From positions 1,695,678-1,759,677 of the forward strand of contig NZ_BQME02000001.1 in assembly GCF_022180385.2 (NCBI RefSeq): 64,000 nucleotides of DNA. Direction: 5' to 3'. Under the pieces are notes generated by a model that did not search any database, was not told the DNA's origin, and worked only from the letters and a program-made list of their open reading frames with translations. Numbering within the stretch: the stretch's first letter is position 1; every line of letters starts with the position of its first letter. A program made the translations under genes and the position numbers. Of the stretch, positions 60,479-64,000 are shown one piece after another. This DNA is from Paenibacillus sp. L3-i20. GTDB lineage: Bacteria > Bacillota > Bacilli > Paenibacillales > Paenibacillaceae.

Positions 60479-61507
60479 TTAAAAGGAGTTGCTCCATTTT
60501 TGAAAACCCAGCTTTGATAATGAATGTTGAATTTCTTGATCTACTTTGCTTTTGGCAGTCGCAAATTCAACTGTTGTTAAAGAACTTGAAAGGATTTGAT
60601 TAATAAAGGAATCAAAATCAATTGCCGTTTTAAAAATGCGAAGCGTGTGCAGAGAAGACAATTGCTCCAATCCCGTCATGCGAGTTAAAGCTTTGCAATT
60701 CGAAATAGATAACTCCTCCAAAGCCTTCATCTCCCGGTCAAAGCAGATTTCATTCAGTTGGATTTGATCCTCGATCATAAGACTCGTTAGCGCTTGGAAA
60801 TTCGTAATATTGGTCAGGTCATGAAAACCGCGGACTCTACAAATCTCCAGATGGTCAATTTCATTTTCTTCGATTTCTTGAATATGCTCACGACCTCCTA
60901 GCAAAATGCGAAGGTGCTTCAGCTTCTTCAGTCGATTAATAAAATGTAGCGGTAATTTGCTAATCGAATGCAGTGCGAGATAATTCAAGTCCTCCAGATG
61001 GCCTATAGCATCAAGGTTTTTCACCTTGCCCCCGATATGCAAGTGTTCTAAATGGGTGTATGCCTTAAAATGTTGTAAGTTGAGCACTTTTTTATCCGAG
61101 ATAATCGTTAATTCCCTTAGAGAGCGCAGCGTCTCAATTCCCAGGATGTCTGAATTCTCCAGCTCGAATATGCCGATATGTAAATTGCGCAAGTGTTCCA
61201 GCGCGGCTAGTGCTTCAGTGTTATGGGCATTGGTGAGACAATTGAGTTGCAGCATTTTGACATGTGGAATCCGCCGGAGAGTATGGCCATCGAACGAGAG
61301 GGAATAGTGACCATAGAAACGTACTCCGAAATTTTCATCAAAGAACGCGCAAAGCTCATCCACTTCCTCCAAGATGGAGCCATAAAAATCCGGGTGAGAG
61401 AACTGAATAATCACTTGCTTACCGCCGCGCAAATCCTGCTCGATCTGATTTCGGTCCAGCACAACGGGATTATCGATCAAAACCCTACTTTTCCACATTT
61501 TGCGCAT
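60479..61507 (-). CDS. Leucine-rich-repeat protein with a shared N-terminal domain
   Basis: The 342-aa product has an N-terminal domain of about 90 residues (DRNQIEQDLRGGKQVIIQFSHPD) followed by about nine LRR-type repeats (LNYLALHSISKLPLHFI, ALEELSISNCKALTRMTGL). The same N-terminal domain, cut off before the LRRs, occurs at 48311-48592. AGGAGGAA precedes ATG 61507. It lies between ankyrin and SUKH genes in one leftward operon-like cluster. Confidence 0.85.
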   Translation of the reverse strand: MRKMWKSRVLIDNPVVLDRNQIEQDLRGGKQVIIQFSHPDFYGSILEEVDELCAFFDENFGVRFYGHYSLSFDGHTLRRIPHVKMLQLNCLTNAHNTEALAALEHLRNLHIGIFELENSDILGIETLRSLRELTIISDKKVLNLQHFKAYTHLEHLHIGGKVKNLDAIGHLEDLNYLALHSISKLPLHFINRLKKLKHLRILLGGREHIQEIEENEIDHLEICRVRGFHDLTNITNFQALTSLMIEDQIQLNEICFDREMKALEELSISNCKALTRMTGLEQLSSLHTLRIFKTAIDFDSFINQILSSSLTTVEFATAKSKVDQEIQHSLSKLGFQKWSNSF

Positions 61508-61638
61508 TTGAAATTCCTCCTATCATCTACTTTCCTCTAGTAATTCTACAGTTTCCTATATTCCACCAAGGTAACGGGTTTACCGCAATACGGCTGGACT
61601 CACAGGGTTGGCCAACTGAAAATACTGAATTGGAATAC

Positions 61639-62082
61639 TCACCATTCATAAAAATTTTCCTCGATCAACGCTTCGAATGAATCCGCTAATAACTTGGACT
61701 CCCCAGTATCGTGATAGAAGATGAAAACCTTACCTGCCTGATTGATTATAATCGGATCTCCAGACCCATCCATAGAGATGACATAACCGGTTCGTAAAAT
61801 CTCTGCAAAGGGAAGCTCCTTGAATTGCTCTCGGAACCCCAGGGTCAAATCGACAACCGTTTCTTTTCCGAGGCTAGAGCCATTAGAAAATGCATATACC
61901 GCAAGTCCCGCATACGCTCCACCAAACGTCCGGATAAAATGTACGTAGTCCTCATGAAAGCTTACACTCAGCCGTTGCTGTGCCTCAGCAATTTCCTCTT
62001 GGCTCGCCGGAATGCCTACTAGTGTGTGATTATCCTCTCGATGAAGGAAAATCTTTAATCTCTCCATTAACGCATCTTTCAT
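61639..62082 (-). CDS. SMI1/KNR4 (SUKH) family protein
   Basis: The 147-aa product has the SUKH core: IPASQEEIAEAQQRLSVSFHEDYVHFIRTFGGAYAGL, YVISMDGSGDPIIINQAGKVFIFYHD, and a C-terminal helix ENFYEW. GGAGGTCG lies before ATG 62082. The C-terminal third recurs as a remnant at 48542-48639. The protein probably neutralises a toxin or binds a partner; none is in the window. Confidence 0.85.
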   Translation of the reverse strand: MKDALMERLKIFLHREDNHTLVGIPASQEEIAEAQQRLSVSFHEDYVHFIRTFGGAYAGLAVYAFSNGSSLGKETVVDLTLGFREQFKELPFAEILRTGYVISMDGSGDPIIINQAGKVFIFYHDTGESKLLADSFEALIEENFYEW

Positions 62083-62123
62083 AGTTTAATCGACCTCCAT
62101 GCCAATTCATATTCTCACTTTAA

Positions 62124-63332
62124 TTAGTAATCGCGAGCTGCATCGAACCAGCGTTGAGCCATCTCCTCCGTTATAGGCTGGTCGATCAGGTTGTCACATT
62201 GACTTAGTTGCCATACCGCTTCAGCAAGGTCTTCACGTTCAGTAGTTTCGATGCCTTTGAGGGTATTGAAGCGCACGGTGAAGGCGGTAATGGCTGCCTC
62301 GGCATCGGCAAAGCTGCGGGCTTGGGCCAGGGTTGCTTGTGTGATGCTATAAGCTTCGTTAGCTAGCTTGGCCTGACGTTTAGGCCAGGATGAGAAAGGG
62401 CGGCCGAATTCCGTCGTCCACCACTCAGGCTTTCGCAATTGGCTTACTGAAACATGTCCTGTCCAAGGGCGTGTTTTAGCACGTGTTTTTATTTGCTGTC
62501 TTAGGCGCTTACCCGTAATCTCTTCCACGTTGTAGGCGATAAATACGTCAAGCAACGCCCAAGTGTTTAAGGGTGGCAAGTCACCCAGATCAGGCATAAA
62601 GCGCAGCTCTAGATTCGTTAATTGACCATTGCGAGCCAACATATCCAAATCGCAGAAGTTCCCCCACAAACTCAATGAGTTTAGGTTTGGAAACCGGTCC
62701 AGACATTCTAGCGAGATGGGCTGTCCCAACGGCGAGTTGTGTAGCGTCAGGCTCGTCACCTGTTGTAACTCGCCCATGTCGGGTAGCAAGAAAGGAGCAT
62801 CATTCCTGCGTCGGCTAGTACGTGGCGCTAATGTCAGAGAATATGGCATATTGCCAGTGCCCGAGAATCGTGATAGATCTCCGGACACACTCAGGCGATA
62901 ATCTCGCTTCGGAAGCTTCAGGCTTAGACGTCCTCCAGACTGGTCCAACTGGATATGCAAGCCATGCAAATTGGACTTTCTAGCGTCCACCTCTGTGTCT
63001 GTAGATAAGATTGGAGTCCACGTCATCTCTTCAATGGGGCGTTTCTGTGCCCAGTCAAAGAAACTTACGTCACTGCCTGCATAATGCAGAAATCGGGGCC
63101 AAGGCGAGCCTGCCGGAGTAGCAAAAGCATCGAACACGGTCCAATCGATGTGCGCATCCGGTGCGACGTGAAGGTCTGTTTTCTTCCCCAATTGCGATGG
63201 TCCAATGGATAGACTGCCCACACCAGGCTGAATGGCAAGTGTGTGACTGCGAGGACCTGTTAGGTCGATGGGATAACGACCAGTTTCTTTAACAGATCCA
63301 GTAGGGGGGCGAGTTTGGTTATCATCTGACAT
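62124..63332 (-). CDS. Leucine-rich-repeat-like hypothetical protein
   Basis: The product of about 402 aa has a beta-rich N-terminal half and a few LRR-type segments in the middle (VTSLTLHNSPLGQPISLECLDRFPNLNSLSLWGNF, LTNLELRFMPDLGDLPPL), then a helical C-terminal domain with WWTTEFGRPFSSWPKRQ. ATG 63341 is in frame but touches the GAAAGG ribosome binding site, so ATG 63332 is preferred. It is co-oriented with the SUKH and LRR genes, 41 bases upstream of the SUKH gene. The family is not one I can name. Confidence 0.75.
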   Translation of the reverse strand: MSDDNQTRPPTGSVKETGRYPIDLTGPRSHTLAIQPGVGSLSIGPSQLGKKTDLHVAPDAHIDWTVFDAFATPAGSPWPRFLHYAGSDVSFFDWAQKRPIEEMTWTPILSTDTEVDARKSNLHGLHIQLDQSGGRLSLKLPKRDYRLSVSGDLSRFSGTGNMPYSLTLAPRTSRRRNDAPFLLPDMGELQQVTSLTLHNSPLGQPISLECLDRFPNLNSLSLWGNFCDLDMLARNGQLTNLELRFMPDLGDLPPLNTWALLDVFIAYNVEEITGKRLRQQIKTRAKTRPWTGHVSVSQLRKPEWWTTEFGRPFSSWPKRQAKLANEAYSITQATLAQARSFADAEAAITAFTVRFNTLKGIETTEREDLAEAVWQLSQCDNLIDQPITEEMAQRWFDAARDY

Positions 63333-63455
63333 TTCTATCATCCTTTCTACTAAATCATATCAAGCTATTTCGGCAAGTGCGGACATTAGTCTATGTCAAA
63401 AACGGCCCTTGAAGACAGAGTTCACATTTCAGAGCATACATCTTGCAAAATAAAT

Positions 63456-64000
63456 CTAACTATTTACGCCTATTTCTATTTTCTGAGTAATAAATTGTTT
63501 AAATCTTGAAAAATACCGCTCTGATGCCTCCCAGCGCCTAAGGTTCAAATAGGAGATGTCCTGCTTACCATATTGATCAGGCGGCTGATAATGCCGAGAA
63601 ATATAAGTTTCATTGTCCAGTGTATAAAAATAATACGCTCCATCAGGAGTCAGGATTTCAATTCGAGCATGTAGGTAGTCTCCGTCCTCGTCCGTGTGCG
63701 CTTGACGGAAGCTGTAACATTTTGATCCGTCCCAGAACCCGTCATTCTCTTCCTCTTCCGAATATAATTCCTGAATTACAGGGTGCTGCAAAATATCTTG
63801 CACATACTGTACCTCAATGTTGCGTAAATAAAGCTCAGCCATATTAGCGCAGGTGAGCAATATCGTCCAGCAATCGCTAAGCTCTGTTAGCTGCTCCTGA
63901 GACTCTTCTGTAATGTTCTCCCACTCAGCTCCTTCATCAACGGTTCTTCTCAACAAACCGACGGAATGATCATCTTCTACCCAAATATAATAGTGATGCC
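63456..64000 (-). CDS. Hypothetical immunity-cluster protein, 5' end beyond the window
   Basis: The frame ends at 63456 and remains open to the right edge (the last codons at 63957-64000 read ...HHYYIWVEDDHSVGL), so the start lies outside. The visible ~180 residues are acidic, with ELYLRNIEVQYVQDILQHPVIQELY and a beta-rich stretch (YLHARIEILTPDGAYYFYTLDNETYIS). It is cytosolic with no motif I recognise. It is transcribed with the LRR, SUKH and ankyrin genes that follow it. Confidence 0.65.
   Translation of the reverse strand, partial: HHYYIWVEDDHSVGLLRRTVDEGAEWENITEESQEQLTELSDCWTILLTCANMAELYLRNIEVQYVQDILQHPVIQELYSEEEENDGFWDGSKCYSFRQAHTDEDGDYLHARIEILTPDGAYYFYTLDNETYISRHYQPPDQYGKQDISYLNLRRWEASERYFSRFKQFITQKIEIGVNS

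Overview
The window looks like the chromosome of a spore-forming Firmicute of the Paenibacillaceae (Paenibacillus or Cohnella type). The left 14.8 kb has the conserved order rplI - dnaB - purA - (membrane protein) - LysM/G5/M23 peptidase - walRKHIJ - HtrA-like protease - CxxC protein - rlmH. SLH-domain surface proteins, AraC/siderophore-binding fusions and abundant WalRK/OmpR-type regulation also fit that group. No species can be assigned from the sequence alone.

Region 1 (1-14,800) is core genome: replication (DnaB), translation (L9, RlmH), purine synthesis (PurA) and the essential WalRK cell-wall two-component system with its regulators WalH, WalI and WalJ. The adjacent envelope peptidase and serine protease fit the same theme.

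Region 2 (14,800-50,030) is accessory. The last codons of rlmH (Glu-Pro-Tyr-His-Lys-stop, GAACCTTATCACAAATAG) recur in the same orientation at about 21,225, 25,209 and 50,010. This is the position used as attB by staphylococcal SCC elements in orfX (rlmH), so the region reads as a composite island built from modules stacked at the rlmH 3' end, with no recombinase gene visible. Module A-B holds only a tightly coupled three-gene operon: a ~906-aa protein with two RNA-polymerase alpha-CTD-like domains and a sigma region-4-like helix-turn-helix, a ParB-like protein, and an SNF2/DEAD-type helicase. I do not recognise this as a named system; it is the best candidate here for an undescribed defence or mobile-element system. 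Module B-C holds a truncated histidine kinase, an 11-bp-periodic operator upstream of an alpha/beta hydrolase, an orphan CcsB-like cytochrome c assembly protein and a subtilase remnant. Module C-50,030 holds an initiator tRNA, two unrelated ABC-F genes, a truncated permease, a VanZ gene fused to an IS66 remnant, a very large pseudokinase/ATPase/GAF/LuxR regulator, a 3,435-aa SLH surface protein with a PTP-rich repeat stalk, and a partly decayed array of SUKH (SMI1/KNR4) and LRR-associated immunity-like genes.

Region 3 (50,030-64,000) has a SigZ-like ECF sigma factor divergent from an aldo/keto reductase, a siderophore-binding lipoprotein with a candidate Fur box, a Btr-like AraC regulator, an RCC1-like/SLH surface protein, a polysaccharide deacetylase and a DUF1904 protein. 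It ends with a leftward cluster of ankyrin, LRR and SUKH-type genes that resembles a polymorphic-toxin immunity array and runs off the right edge; no toxin is visible. Several genes of this cluster are paralogous to decayed copies at 47.8-50.0 kb.
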